A stretch of DNA of 64,000 bases from Austropuccinia psidii (GCA_023105745.1 JALGQZ010000011.1:45662698-45726697), one strand, 5' to 3'. Positions 33,551 through 47,530 are shown, counted from the stretch's first letter. Numbers and translations are program-made. Notes: a model not told the origin generated them from the letters alone.

Positions 33551-36500
33551 TTTGGGGGCCCAGCCATGATATTTGAACTGTGAAATAATCTTTTACCTTG
33601 TTTCAATATTTTTCTCATATTGAAAGATTCAAAAACTCATAAAAGTACTTATTATTCGAAATATTATAAAAAATAAAACTTTTTTATTATTATAGGTGAG
33701 GCTTTATTTTTGACTTCTCCTTTTAAAAAACTTTGTTTTTACTTGAATAATTGTTTTTTTTTCCTTTATTTTAGTGTCTGAAAATGTGGTAGGACAAGAA
33801 AATATTGAAAAATAATCCACAGCCACTAGCATTATTCCTGCAAGTACTGTTAACTCTGACAATAATAGCACTGTTATTATAGCTCAGAATAATAAAGCAG
33901 AGCCAATTTATTCTAAATTTATCAATTTATATATTATTAATACACTCCAAAAAGCAAGGAATTTGTCCAATACTAAGTTTTTGATTTGAAAATACCATTT
34001 TGAAGCCTTTTTACTTATAAATATTCCTTCAACCAGTTCAGGAGCAAGCTATAATCCCTCAAGCAGCTCTCAAAAAGGCTATAGATTTGATTATGACAGA
34101 AGCCAATCAGGTTCAGAAGGTCAAGGGTCATTGAATGAAGCAGAAAATTAAAAATTATTCCATTCTGAAGCTGATAGAAATGTTTTACCTTCAAAAAGAT
34201 CTGACACTTCCACAAGAAGCCTCATTGGACATATCAAAAGCCATCCAGAAGGCATAAAACAATGCACTTAAGCACAAAGAGTATCAACTACTAGCAGAAC
34301 TGTGGAAAGACTCCATGAACTCTTACCTGAATTTGAGAGAGTTTCTGTTCCATCCCAATAATTTCAAGTTACTGAAATAATGGAATCCATTGATGGAAAC
34401 GAAGGTCATTATTCTTTTAAAAGCAGAATAGAGGAAAAAAAACACTCCACCAGCCAAAAAGGTTCCAAAACCAGCACCAGTGGCCATAAGCAGCAATTCC
34501 AATGTGAGAGAAGTGACAAGCTCAGAAAAAGGGAAATGCCAAAGCATCAGACACAAAAACCTACAGCCAAGGCTACAGAATCCCAAATATTTAACAGGAT
34601 GACATGGAAAATGTGTTTCAGATGGCCAGAACCATGATGGAAATTCAAAAAAGTGAGGAAGCTGGATTAAAATATCATTAATGATTTCTTAAATTCTTTA
34701 TGGAATTCCAGCCTTTTATATAGTAATAAATGCCATAAAAAGTAATATTTCTGATAAAAATTCAACTATTTGTACCAATCTTAAGAAAAGTGACCTGAGT
34801 TTAAGCCAAATAAATGAAACACTTATGTGTTTTGAGAAAGTTTTAACAACAATTAAAACATAAAATATTGAAAATTCATTTGAAAACAAAATAAGTAAAA
34901 AATCTGTCATTATAAAATAATTAACAGATAAATATTCTAAATTCAATATTGATGACATGATTGAAACAATAATAAATAAAGCCATAAGTATTATAAAAGC
35001 AGATAATAAGAAAATCCTTGATGATATTAGAGATTCATTTACTGAATTAAAGACAAATATCATTGCCTTGATTGAGTGTTTTCATACCTCACAAGAAGAA
35101 GTATCAAAATTAAAAATGAAATTGAATCAACTTATTTCTGATAATAATAGAAACACATAATTATGGCAGGAAATGGAAATTAAAGAAGACATCTATAAAA
35201 TTGAGTTAATCAATTTAATACAAGGTTTTAAAAATGAAGTCAGAATTTCAACAAGGTGTAATACCAGTAAAATAAATGAAATTGAAAAAATTTTTCACAC
35301 CTTACCAAGAATGTATACACCTCTGAATAAAAGTGAGGGTATAAGGGATTCCAACCCAAAGGTATTGGATGTAGAAAATTCACAAATGAAGAATGAATTT
35401 TCCACTTATTTCCATAACTTGGAACCATCTATGGGGAAAGCACTTTTGAAAGAAGTACCAAAACTTAAATAATGGCCTCACTTAAGTGGTAAAGGAGAAT
35501 ATGAACATATGGAATTTATCAGAGGTATTGAAATAATCAAAGAAGACTTTAATTTACCAGACAGATTGGTAACAGCAAGATTTAACTCCTTGTTTACCAA
35601 GTCAGCTCACAGATGGTATATCAATTTAAGACAAGCACATGGACACCAAAGTTGGACTTGGTGGAAAACCCAAATAATTAACAAGTTTGACAATGATTCT
35701 TTGAGTTTTAAAGTGGAAACAGCCTTTGACTCTGCTAAATTTAATTCTGACAAAGACAGAGCTTTACCATGGTTTTTCCAACAAAAAAACAGGCCAACAG
35801 CATTATATCCTGAGATGTCAGAATTTACTATCCACAGAAAAAATCCTGAGACAATGTGGAAGTTACTTGGAACATGATTTCAAAGGCAGGACTACTGAAC
35901 AACATTCAGCAGAAAATATTAGACATATATCAGAAGAAGTAACCACAAGAACCAAAATTTGTTCTAGTAGGATTAATATTAAAACAAAGTTTAATACACT
36001 TTGGAAAGATTCTGTGGACAAAAAAACCAAAGAAAATTCTAACAATAAGAAATATAAATGTGCAGATAAAATCAGAAAGTACCATATTTTCAAAAGCACC
36101 ACACATTTAGATAATAAATGTACCAAAATAGGCAAAATCAATAAAATTGACATTGAGAAAGAACCTGATATTGAAAAAGATTATGTAGATGAAGAAAATT
36201 AAGATGATAAATCATCAATATTTTCTGAATCTTAAAAATATATAGAAAATATTAATGTCACATTTGAAATTGTGGAATCTTATTTTCACTTACCACAATT
36301 AAGCAATAGCCAAATTGACTTATCAAAAATTCAAGATGCACAACTTATGAAAACCAAACCAAACAGAGGAAAAGGCTATACAGCTGGAAATTACAGTATA
36401 AAAGAGGTGGCAATCAACAAAAAAACCACTAAGATGTTACTTGACTTATAAGCCTTTTGCCCTTATGTTTGAAACTCTTTTCTCAAGAACTTTGTACAAA

Positions 36501-36711
36501 TGTTTGAAGACCAATTATTACCAATTTATGGCATAAAATTCAACAGTGCAAAAAATCCAATGAAGGAATTTGGAATATTTGAAACCACTGTAGTATTAAC
36601 ACATCTCAATGGAAAATTGAGAATTATTGTTGAATTTTTTGTGATGAAAAACTCCTCTAGTACCCATTTCATATGGGGAAATGGTTATTTCATCATGTAT
36701 GGCATAGACCT
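33551..36711 (+). pseudogene. Decayed leader and gag/protease region of element C
   Basis: A leader exon begins after a TTTTAG acceptor near 33,771 (TCTGAAAATG) but meets a stop within ~14 codons. Near 34,600-34,660 the ORF1-type ending is recognisable (VFQMARTMMEI). Gag follows in broken frames: coiled stretch ~34,950-35,470, capsid-like part 35,509-35,877 (LVTARFNSLFTKSAHRWY), then 35,726-36,202 where the zinc knuckle has lost most ligands. The protease stretch at 36,280-36,711 has lost its DTGA and contains stops. It cannot make a polyprotein. Confidence 0.75.
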
Positions 36712-38694
36712 GGTAAGGTTTGACTATGAAACAATAAGTAGAAATTACTAATATTTTACTTATTAGACTCTCAATGTGCTTATAAAGAAAATAAATAAGA
36801 TAAAAATAATTATAATAATAAAGAATTATCATTATTATGGTGTAAAAATAATCCTATTATTAAATAAATATACTAATATAATTTATATTATAAAAAAAAT
36901 AATTTAATAAATAAATATATTAATATTTGATAATTAATATATTCAAAACCTATTTATTATTGTTACAAACAAATAATAAAGGTGTAAAAATTTTTTTTTA
37001 TTAATAAAAAAAATTGATAACTAAAATATTACTAATATTAAAGTTATATATTAATATAAATACTATTTATATTAATGGAAGAATTATTAATAGTAATAAT
37101 AGAGAGAAATTATTATAATAAGAGAAATAACCTACTTTTGACGCTTAATATAATAATTTTGGAAGAATTTACACCAAATAATGTAAATAAAACTTATTTA
37201 AATTGTATTTACAAATAAAAGTAAAAGAAATTACAAATTATCTTGATTTTATGTTGAAATAAGCTTTTTAAGAGATTTATAACAAAAAAGGAGTACAATT
37301 GAAGTAATCACATCAAAATTGTGATTATAATAAAGATATTCTTTGGTCTTTGATAATATGAGAGATTTATATATAAATAATAAAAGATTATACCTTTTGA
37401 TTTAATTGTTCAATTGTTTTGATGCATCTGCGGGGAAAATAGAGTAAAGGGAGATCTATTTATAGTAAATACCTCCCTTCTAGAGTCCAGTAGGCTTCTA
37501 GTAGATTTTTACTGATAATATCCACCGGAAATGATCAGTATTTTAAGGTTTAGTGATGATTACGTCATGATCAAACCATCTTATCTCATTATTATGCCAT
37601 TATTTAGCATTATCACTATAGCCCTACGTTTGATGACATAATAGGCTTGGAATAAGCCTAAAATTTGTGCATTTTATTAGTATTAATCAGAAGCTAATAG
37701 TATTCACCAGCTTTATCACTTTCATAACTGTTAAACTTGAAATACGATTATGGTGAGTGATCTTAAATGATCAATTTTGAGCTTAAACTTTGATCATGAA
37801 TAAACTTCAAGTTATACATGCTACAGCTATTATGAGAGTGAATTCTGATAGCTTGGCATGTCCTCATGAATCTTCCAAGAGAATTTTATTACATAATAAA
37901 AACTCTATTTTTGATGATTTTTCTTGTAACTCATGTTTTCTGTTGAAATTAAATATTTTAAACCTCAAACCTTGATTTCAAGGGGTTATAGCTTGAATAT
38001 TACAATAGAAATTACATAATTATTCATTTATGAGCTAGTAGAATCTGAATATCTCCTTCTTTCTAAGTTTGAAACACTTTCACAACAAAGTGGTCAACAG
38101 CTCCAGTGATTTTTTTCAATAAACCCTTACACGTTATAGCCTTGTTTATAACATGTAAAATAAAGCTAATATATGTGTTATTACAGTAATTATGTGGTGA
38201 CTTCATTTTTGGTTTAACTCTCTATCATGTATACTTCAAGAGATATTAGCTAAAAACCATGAATATATGCATTGACCAAAAAAGTTTATATATTCAGCTT
38301 AATTCCTTAAGTATTGAATTTAGAGAATTGTCATAAAATTGTTTTATGTGTAGTGCTTTATGGGGAATCCAAAGGTAAAATTTATTTCACATGTTGTTTC
38401 ATTGGTTTCTGAGATAAATAAGATTTTGTGTCTTTTTTAGGGTATTATTATTTATTCTTCAATAATTATTGACTTTTCAGATATTCCATAAAGATGATAT
38501 ATGTGTATTTTACCATGAGAAATCTAATGGTGTAATTTATTTTACATTTTTACTCATTAGAGTCTGAGTTAATTCAGATTTTGTACCTATTTATGGTATT
38601 TTCACTAGTTTTAAGATAATTATTATGAGTATAATTATTATAGAGTTTTTCTTGTGGCCTTTTTGGATATGTGGTTATATCTCAAAGGCTCACA
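36712..38694 (-). repeat. Element B 3' LTR (left copy)
   Basis: This copy is 1,983 bp, ends CTCACA next to the polypurine tract at 38,695 on, and has a TATA box at 37,456-37,464. It retains AT-rich segments missing from the right copy. Confidence 0.9.
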
Positions 38695-38799
38695 TTCCCT
38701 ACCACCAAAAAAAATTGTACCACAATCTGATATAGTGAATTAGGGTATAATCCACTGTCCTACCTCTTCAATAGACTTTGTTAGTATTGAAGCTCAATC

Positions 38800-41700
38800 A
38801 TGCTTAATTTTTCCATTCTTAGGATTTCTTTCATATCTGAACCTCCTTAATAGTTTATCAGAATTTGTCATATCCTTCTCAAGTAGCCATTAATCTGCTT
38901 GAGCTGGATTTCTGTACCTTACAAGGTATTCCCTTTCTTTTTTTTTCTTGTCCTTCTTTATTTAAAGACTCTCACAATTTTTTTCCCTCTCCTTCTTCTA
39001 AAGGGGATATTTGAAGTGGGGTTTTATTATTTAGTGAAAATAATTCCTTGTCACTTGAGCTGTAAGGTCTTATCAGAATTGAAGGGAAAGTTGGTTTTTT
39101 GTTCATTAATTCACCTGTGAGCTCTAATTTCACAGAATTAGGTCCATGTAGTGCTTTTATCATAAATGGTACTGCAAAGGAATCTTTCAATTTCTTTGGG
39201 CCTTTTATATTATTGAAATTTAGAGTTGACACTAGGACCAAGTCTCCTATTTTGAAGTCAGGTGGTTTATGAATTTTATCCCATCGTTCTTTTTCATACT
39301 TGAAAGAATCTTGCATACATCTGTTTGCATGGTGTCTTGCTTTGTCAAGAATTAACTTGAAGCTACTTGCTGTTGGGTGTATATCCACTAAGGCCTTTTT
39401 GAGGGTATCATGAGTAAGTATTTGATTCCAGCCTTTTTATATAATTTCTGATGCTTTTCCAGTTGAAGAATAGATTGATGTTTTATATTCCAGTTCAAGA
39501 GCTGGTATTAATGTACACCAATCATGGGTAAAACCATCACAATCTTTCAATTATAGGCCATAAGCACAGAATCTCCTGATCATGTCTTCTAAGGTCTGTA
39601 TCATTCTTTCTTCTAGACCATCAGCTTGGGGGTGGTAAGCTGTTGAAAATAATAATTTTGTTCCAAAAAGGTTATGGAGGTTTGTCCATAATTCTGAAGT
39701 GAATTTTGGGTCTCTATCACTTATGATATTTTGGAATAAGCCTGTGTGGCTAATAACCCTATTCCATATCATTATGGCTGTGTCCATAGCTGTGTAATCC
39801 TTGTGAAATGGTAAGAACATTGGATTTTTGCTGTATCTGTCAACTAATACTAGGCATGCAATGTAACTTCTGTCTCCTCCTGGAGGTAAGGCTGTTACCC
39901 AATCCATGTGAGCTATTTCCCAAGGGGAGTTTGGTTCCTGGATTTGGATCATCATTTAAAATCTCTTTCCTGTGGCTCTGTTTGCTTTCTGGAATCTGTA
40001 ACAGGTTCGGCAGTATTCTGAAACATGTTTCTTCTAGTTTGGCCACCAAGAGCAAGCTTTTAACCTCTCTAGTGTTCTGTCTTCTGAGAAATGTCCAGCT
40101 GCAACACTATCATGACATTCATGTAGTATAGTTTATATCAGAGCTCTATCTGTTAAGGCTATAACACTTGTATGTTTAGTTCTATGGTAGAGGATTCCAT
40201 CAAGGAGGTGGAATATTCCTTCATCATATGCTCTTTTCCATATTTCATCTAGTTTTAATGAAAGTGATGGGTCTTTACAGTCTTTAATCAGAAGTTGGCA
40301 TAAGATATGGCAGTTTTTGTCCATTTTATAGATTTCTTTAACTGGGTTGAAGAGTTCTGTGCCAATATCTGTGAAATATGCCTTCTATATGATGCTCTTC
40401 CTGTGGTACCCATGCTGGATTTTTAGGTGTATTTTCCAGAGCCCATCTTCCAAGACCATCTACATTTTTATGAATATTGCCAGATTTATGAACTATAGTC
40501 ATATTTTCTCTATATTCTTGGATTGAAATTCTACATCTTAGCATATGTCTATTTGGTGTTTTCATGTTTAATAAAGATTCTACAGCATTTCAGTCTGTAA
40601 TTGAATCAAGCACTGTTCCATCCAAATAATAGTGTAATTTTTCTAAATCCCACACTAATCAGAGGAATTTCATTTGTCTTGCTCCATACCTTGCTTCTGT
40701 TGGCTTTATTTGTCTTGGAATGAAGCAAATCGGTCCTTCAACAGGTTTGTCATTGATTATTTGTGCCTGGTGTAGTGCAGCACCCAGTCTTTCTCCACAA
40801 GCATGAATGTATAGTTTAAAGGGAAGTTTCCAATCTGGCATTAGAAGAAATGGGGAATTTGTTAAGGAATTTGTCAATTCTTCATATGCCTTAACTCTTT
40901 CTTAAGTCATTTAATAGACTGTCTGTTGGTCACAGAGCTTATACAAGGACTTAGCAATTCATGAAAAATCTTTTATATGCTGTCTGTAAGAACCAGCAAA
41001 TCCTAGAAATGATTGCATTTCTTTTTTTCTTTGGGGCATTGGCTTCAATAGTACTGCTGCTACTTTGTTCTTATCTATGCCCAAAATTAGTCCAGATACA
41101 ACATGTCCTAGTGCTTTCAGTTCACTGTATGAAAAATGACACTTTTTCAAGGAGATTTTCATGTTTACTTGTACTATTTTTTGCAAGACTCTTTCTAGTC
41201 TCGATAAGTGACTATCCCAAGTTTCTGAGCAAATTATGATATCATCAATATAGATAATCAACCATCCTTCTTACAATTCTTCAGGAAATATGGTATTCAT
41301 CATCCTTTGGTAATGGGAAGGTACATTTTTTATACCAAATGGCATTCTCAGATATTCAAAAATTCCACAGTGAACTATTATCCTTAGCAGTTTCTTGGCT
41401 TTTTTTGTCAAGACATTTTGATGAAAACCCTTTAGAGAATCCATGGCTGTAATGAGCTTAGCCTGAGATAATTGTGTTAATGTCTCATGGATTCTGGGTA
41501 TTGGATATATGTCAGGGATAGTATAGGTGTTTAGAGCTCTAAAGTCCCCTACCATCCTTGATTTTCCATTATGCCAAGTTATAATGACAGGTGCAGTGAC
41601 CTCTACCTGTTCAGTATGTCCTACTTTCCTTAATACTCCAAGGTCTATTAATTCTTTAATGTGTACCTCTAAAGCTTCTCTGGCTCTTGGGCTAGCTGGG

Positions 41701-43700
41701 TAAGCTGGTCTTCTTAATAGAGGTGGATAAGGTTTTTCCACATCGAGTATTATATCTACCTTATGTCCAATTATGACACCTAGTTGTTCTTGATCAGTTG
41801 CAAAGGCATTCTTATATTTAAATAGGATATAAATCAATTTTTCTTTCATTTTTTCTGTTAATTCATTATTGAATTCTGCCTCTTTCAGTTTTTCAGCTAT
41901 GAAAAAATCCCTTTCTGGGCTTTTTTCTTCATTTTTAATAGCTGTAATTTGTTTTTTGTTATTGAAGAAGCCAAACTTTTGTCTTTTATTTTCTCCTATG
42001 GTAAAATATCTATCTTTTTGGTTAGAGATATATATGTCAAAAATTGACAAGTAGTCATTTCCAAGTATAAATTGGTTACTAGTGCAGTTGTCCATTACTA
42101 AAAGCTCTACTTTCAATCTGATAAATTTTGAAGGATGAGGAAAAATGAGTGTTAAGTCAATTATTCCAAGAGGCTTCATGCTTTCACTTGCACTACTAAA
42201 TTTTACTCCTTATATTGGTATAAGTTTTTCTTCCCAATCTGGTACAATTGTATTCAAATAACTTTTACCAACACAGGTACAATATGCTCCTGTACCCAAG
42301 TTCACTTTTTCCTCTTTGTTCTCCACCATGACAATAATTATACTTGATTTCCCAGCTGTATATCCCATTCCTTTTGCTGTTTTGGTTCTATACAATTTGG
42401 CATCTTGTATGTTTGTCAGGCTTGTATCAGATGTCCCAACTTGTGGTAAGTGTGAATTAACATCTAGTACTTCATATATCAAATCAATATCATTAATTTA
42501 TGAATTAAATATATTAATCCCATCACTTTCAGCAGTTTCTGATTCTTCAGTCTCCTTTTCAGAATCAGATTCTTCTTCTTTATCATTTTGGTCCTCTGTT
42601 TCCACAATTTCATTGATTTTTGCTTTTTTAAGGCAATTATTGGCTAAGTGTCCAATACCTCCACATTTGTGGCACTTTCTTTGCTCCTTACTGTTGGATT
42701 TGTTGGGCTTTGAAGTTTCTCTTGGTTTATCTTTCTTGATAAATGGTTTATTTGGAATTTTAATGTCAAATTTCTTCCAAGTTCTGCCAATTTTTGTTTT
42801 TGTAACTATGTCTTCTAGTGCATTGATATACTCTTCTGTGGAGCATGGTTCTATAAACCTTCTTCTCAGGGCATGTTCCAATTCCCCTCCACATTTAGAA
42901 AGTATTTTCATATGTACCATTTTTTGTGACATTTCTGGGTACAGTGCATTTAATCTTTCAACTTGTTTTAAGAACCAAGTCAAAGGTTTATCCTTGTCTG
43001 GGTCAAAGAAGGTTTTTTCAAATTCATTTTCTATTTTGTACTTCCAGGAATCATTAGCCCACTTGGTGATTATTTATTTTTTCCACCAAGACCATGTATT
43101 TTTGACATTTGTTTTCCTTATGCCATGATACCATCTTTTTGCAGATTTCTCAAACAGTGAGGGTAATATGGAAATGATAAATTCATCTGGTATGGCATAA
43201 GCTTCTTGTAACATGTCAATTGTTTTAATAAATGACATGTGGTCATATTCACCTTCCCCTTTGAATGTTGGCCATTCTTTCAATTGAAGTGCTTACCTCA
43301 TTAAGATTTGGTCATTGTCTTGATGACTCAAGTCTGTTATGAATGGATTTGTTATTTCCTCTTTTGCTTTAAGAGGACTTCTTATGTGAGAAAATGGGGT
43401 TGATAACTTTGGAATATTTAAGTTAGCCTCATTTATTTTATCCATTTCTTCAGTAATAAGTCTTATTTCAGTTTGAATGTCATCTTTCAGATTCATTCTT
43501 TCTCAATCACTTTTTTCCACATGGTATAGAAGTAATTTATGTGTGATAAAGTCTTTTCTTCAAATTTTTCTACAGAAATACTTAATTTGTTTAATTTTTC
43601 TGTAATATTATCAATACTCACATCATAATTGATTGCCAAAGTTTTATGTTTGATATCTTTTATATATTTATACAATTCTTGTTGTCCTTGTATTAATTTT
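38800..43700 (-). pseudogene. Decayed gag-pol polyprotein of element B
   Basis: Pieces in sense order: gag N-terminal coiled part 43,293-43,675, capsid-like part 43,074-43,283 and 42,498-42,983 (zinc knuckle [14 protein letters not shown] intact), and protease 42,210-42,482, where the catalytic DTGA has become GTGA near 42,295. Next come the RT start 41,271-42,179, RT with YIDD 40,959-41,261, RNase H 40,659-40,877, the connection at 40,133-40,565, integrase core 39,551-39,955, the C-terminal part 38,972-39,388 and chromodomain remnants to about 38,810. At least ten breaks separate the pieces, so it is non-functional. Confidence 0.9.
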
Positions 43701-43912
43701 TGATTATTGTCAATTAAAGCTTTTGGTTTATTCTTTTAAACAACAAATTGAATGTTATCAATTTCTTTTTTGTTTTGTACAACAATTTTTGTTAAAGATG
43801 ATAAGTTATTATTTATTTGTTGTAAGGATAATGAACTATTTTTGATTTCATCAAGAGGTGAAATACTATTTTTAACTTTTGTTAAAGTATTTACAACATC
43901 TGGAGACATGGT

Positions 43913-44802
43913 TATTTCTTTGGGAAATGAGATTGTCTCATTCTTTTCTCCTCCTTGTCCTTGAATTCCATCAAGGTTCTGGCCATGTTTAAGACATTGT
44001 CCATGGCATCTTTTTGGATTTTTGGAATTATGTAACTTGGGGAATATGGTTTTCTCCAGTTCTTTTTCTTGTTCTTCTTCCCTTCTTGGGGAAGTGGGCT
44101 TGCTTGGGGCTTGCTGGTAGAAGCTACTGGGGCTTTTTCCTCAGTTGGCTTTCTCTTTTTGGAATGGTACTCTTTGATCTTTTTAATTTGAGGTTTGGAT
44201 GATAGTGGATTCCATCAATTTGAGTATCTCACTATTTCCTCCTCTTTGAGGAGCTTTTTTAGGATGAGCCAGGAGTTCTTCACTCCTTGGTGTATTTGTG
44301 GCAACATTTCCCAGTCCTTGTACTTGTACAATGTGTAGTACTGTTTGTAATGGCTCATGTAAATGTCTATCTGAGCCCTCTGGATGTGATTTGTACCTAT
44401 TCGAGTCACTAATACTTAGTTCTAACTCTGGTTCAGATATCATGGGCATTTCCGGGACTTACCTTTGTAATGAGGCACTTTCTTGTGTGGATTCTGTTCC
44501 ACTGGGGATTTTTCCCTTTCTTTTCCATTTTGAGGGGTTAATTATACCTCTGAGTCCAGCTCCATCTGATTGGATTGAGTATTGGTACCCTCTTCTGGTA
44601 GTCATAATTCAAGAAATAAAAAATAAAAAGATTTCAGCACAAGAATTTCTTTTTATGGCAATTTATAAAGGAGGTACCCACCTTCAGAGTCCTGAAAAGT
44701 CTAATTTCTTAGATTTCTTTTTCTTAATGAGAATTGGTGCTGGAGAACTTGGGCAAGTTTCTTCTACCAATCCTTCAGCACTGGTTTGATTGTCTTCAAA
44801 CA
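43913..44802 (-). pseudogene. Decayed ORF1 leader frame of element B
   Basis: Exon 1 is 44,692-44,802, after TTTTAG and ending GAAG|GTGGGT. Intron 1 ends at the same ACCAG as in A. Exon 2 now has a stop (after [10 protein letters not shown]). Intron 2 (44,397-44,462, 66 bp) keeps a canonical AAAG|GTAAGT donor where A has GC. Exon 3 contains [18 protein letters not shown] and runs toward the CCCAAAG heptamer at 43,918-43,924 and its TAA. Exon 1 is 39 bp (13 codons) shorter than in A, so the phase is preserved. Confidence 0.6.
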
Positions 44803-45278
44803 CTAAAAAAGACAAATAAATATAGGTCTTTTATATAAAAAGTGTTATTTTTGGTAAATATGGCAATTTTCTACGTAGAAAATTGCTTTTATATAGGTTA
44901 AATGAATAAAAACAACTCTTTTTATTTGGTTTTTATATTTTTTAATGTTTTTATATTTTTATTTTTGAAGAATAAAATAAAAATGAACATGATTCTTTTT
45001 ATGAAATTAATCTATAATATAAAATTATTTTTAATTTATAAAATATCTTTTCCAATCACTAGAGTCACTCAAATATAAGTTCTTGCAAGTCTAAGGATGT
45101 GAAAAACCACATGTAATACAGTACAATTGCTTTCCAAATGCCTCAATAGCTTTCAAAATCAATAAATATAAATTTATTATATAATTTTATAGTTATAAAT
45201 ATAATTTATTATTGGATAAACCCAATTAGAATCTTTTTAAAGGTCTTTTTAAGTAAATATCATGGCCAGGCAACCAAA

Positions 45279-47144
45279 TGTAAGGTCTTACTACAAAGCA
45301 ATAAGTAAAAATTACTAATATTTTACTTATTGTACTCTGAATGTCCTTATAAATAGAATAAATAAGATAAAAATCATTATAATGATAAAGAATTATTATA
45401 ATTATGGCTTAAAAATAATCATATTAATATTTGATAATTGATATATTTAAAAGCTCTTTATTATTGTTACAAAAAAATAATAAAGGCATAAAAAATTGTT
45501 TTTTATTAATAAAAAACATTAATAACTGAAATATTACTAATATTAAAGCTATATATTAATATAAATATTATTTATATTAATGGAAGAATTATTAATACCA
45601 ATAATAGAAAATAGCCTACTTTTGACGCTTAATAGAATAATTTTGGAAGAATTTATGCCATATAATTTAAATAAAACTGATTCTAATTGTATTTAGAAAT
45701 AGAAATATAAGAAATTATGAATTTTCTTGATTTTATGTGGAAAGGAGTACAATTGAAGTAATCACATCAAAATAATTATTATAATAAAGGTAGCTTTGTG
45801 TATTTGGTAATATAAGAGATCTATATATAAAGAATAAAAGATTTTACCTTTTGATTTAATTGTTTGATTGTTTTGATGCATCTGTGGGAAAATAGAGTAA
45901 AAAGAGCTCTATTTATAGTAAATACCTCCCTTATAGAGTCCAGTAGGCTTCTAGTAGATTTTTACTGATGGTATCCACTGGAAATGATCAGTATTTTAAG
46001 GCTTAGTGATGATTATGTCATGATCAAACCATCTTATCCCATTATTATGCCATTATTTAGAGTTATCACTATAAATCTAAGTTTGCTGACATAATAGGCT
46101 TGGAATAAGCCTAAATTTTGCGTATTTTATTAGTATTGATCATAATCTAATAGTATTAACCAATCTCATCACTTTGATAACTGTTAAGCTTAAAATAAGA
46201 TTACAGTGGGTGATATTAAATGATCAGTTTTGAGCTTAAACTCTGATTATGAATAACATTTGAGTTATACATGCTACAAATATTATGGGAGTGAATTCTG
46301 ATAGCTTGGCATTTCTTCATTGAACCGCCAAGAGAATTTCATTACATAATCAAAACTCTAATTTTGATTATTTTTCTTGTAACTCATCTTTTCTGTTGAA
46401 ATTCAATATTTTAAACCTCAAACCTTGACTTCAAGGGGTTATAGATTGAATATTATGATGTAAATTACATCATTCTTCACATATGAGCTAGTAGAATCTG
46501 ACTATTCACTTTTTTAAGTTTGGACCACTTTCACAACAAAGTGGTCAACAGCTCCAGTGATTTTGTTCAATAAAACCTTACAAGCTATAACCTTGTTTAT
46601 AACTTGTAAAATAAAGTTCATATCTGTGTTTCTAAAGTAATTACATAGTGACTTCATTTTTGGTTCAACTCTCTATCATGTATATTCCAAAAGATATTAG
46701 CTAAAAACCATGAATATATGCATTGACCAAAAAAATGCATATATTCAGCTTAATTCCTTAAGTATTGACTTTAGAGAATTTTCATAAGATTGTTTTATGT
46801 GTAGTGCTTTATGGGGAATCCAACGGTAGAATTTATTTCACATGTTGTTCCATTGGATTCTGAGTTGAAGAAGATTTTGTGTCTTTTTTAGGGTATTATT
46901 ACTTATTCCTCAGTAATTATTGACTTTTCACATATTCCATAAAAATCACATATGTGTATTTTACCATGAGAAATCTAATGGTGTAATTATATTTACATGT
47001 TTACTCATTAGATTCTGAGTTAATACAGATTTGGTACCTATTTATGGTATTTTCACTAGTTGTAAGATAATTATTATGAGTATAATTACTATAGAAATTT
47101 CTTGTGGCCTTTTTGGATATGTGGGCATATCTCAAAGGCTCACA
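45279..47144 (-). repeat. Element B 5' LTR (right copy) with a possible start exon
   Basis: This copy is 1,866 bp. A TATA box lies at 45,909-45,917. About 28 nt downstream an ATG at 45,881 opens an 11-codon frame ending AAAAG|GTAAAA at 45,848, in phase 1. It joins in frame to ORF1 exon 1 of the same element (44,692-44,802). Confidence 0.88.
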
Positions 47145-47530
47145 GATTTACATAAAAACAAAGAAAGATACTTTACTATTAGTGAAAATAAGCATCAGAA
47201 ATATACCTTTTTACCTTTCAAGAGACAAATCAAATTAAATAAAGGATGACCAGTCAGCTTGGAGTTAGAAAGGTTTACGTCAGAACAACTCAATGAAGCT
47301 GAAGTAAGTCTTCATCCTACTCATATACAGGAAAATTAACTCTTTACCCTTTCATATGACCCCAAAGAAGCTTCTACAACAGATAAAGAACCATTGGGGG
47401 AAATTATTGGTCATTAAATTGACATCATTTTGAAAAGTGGGAGACCTTATCCAACACTCTTGAGGAGGCCTGCATACACTGAAAGCTCAAAATCCACAGA
47501 GGCCCTTGAGCTTCAAATAATAATAATTCA
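47145..47530 (+). pseudogene. Continuation of element C beyond element B
   Basis: The frame HKNKERYFTISENK resumes the protein interrupted at 36,711. Downstream, broken frames still show EPLGEIIGH and LLRRPAY, the linker before reverse transcriptase in element A. Similarity ends near 47,530. Confidence 0.7.

Larger units (their letters stand above)
36712..47144 (-). mobile_element. Element B: decayed full-length relative of element A, nested in element C
   Basis: The 10,433-bp element is in minus sense, with LTRs 36,712-38,694 and 45,279-47,144. It is clearly the same family as A (same TATA box, leader block, ORF1 splice sites and polyprotein) but has many stops and frameshifts. Its flanks are GACCT (left) and GATTT (right), a target duplication with two transitions if I read it correctly, and the left LTR starts GGTAAGG instead of TGTAAGG. 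The LTRs differ in length by over 100 bp, so it is much older than A. Confidence 0.9.
31784..47530 (+). mobile_element. Element C: old, truncated Ty3/Gypsy element, split by element B
   Basis: It comprises a 5' LTR, a PBS-like TTTGGGGGCCCAGCC at 33,551, and a decayed leader and gag up to 36,711. Element B then lies at 36,712-47,144, and a short continuation of C covers 47,145 to about 47,530. The two halves join at a conserved protein position (MYGIDL, then HKNKERYFTI, matching [15 protein letters not shown] of element A). The copy is truncated shortly after the protease-RT linker (RRPAY motif), and no 3' LTR is seen. Confidence 0.8.
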
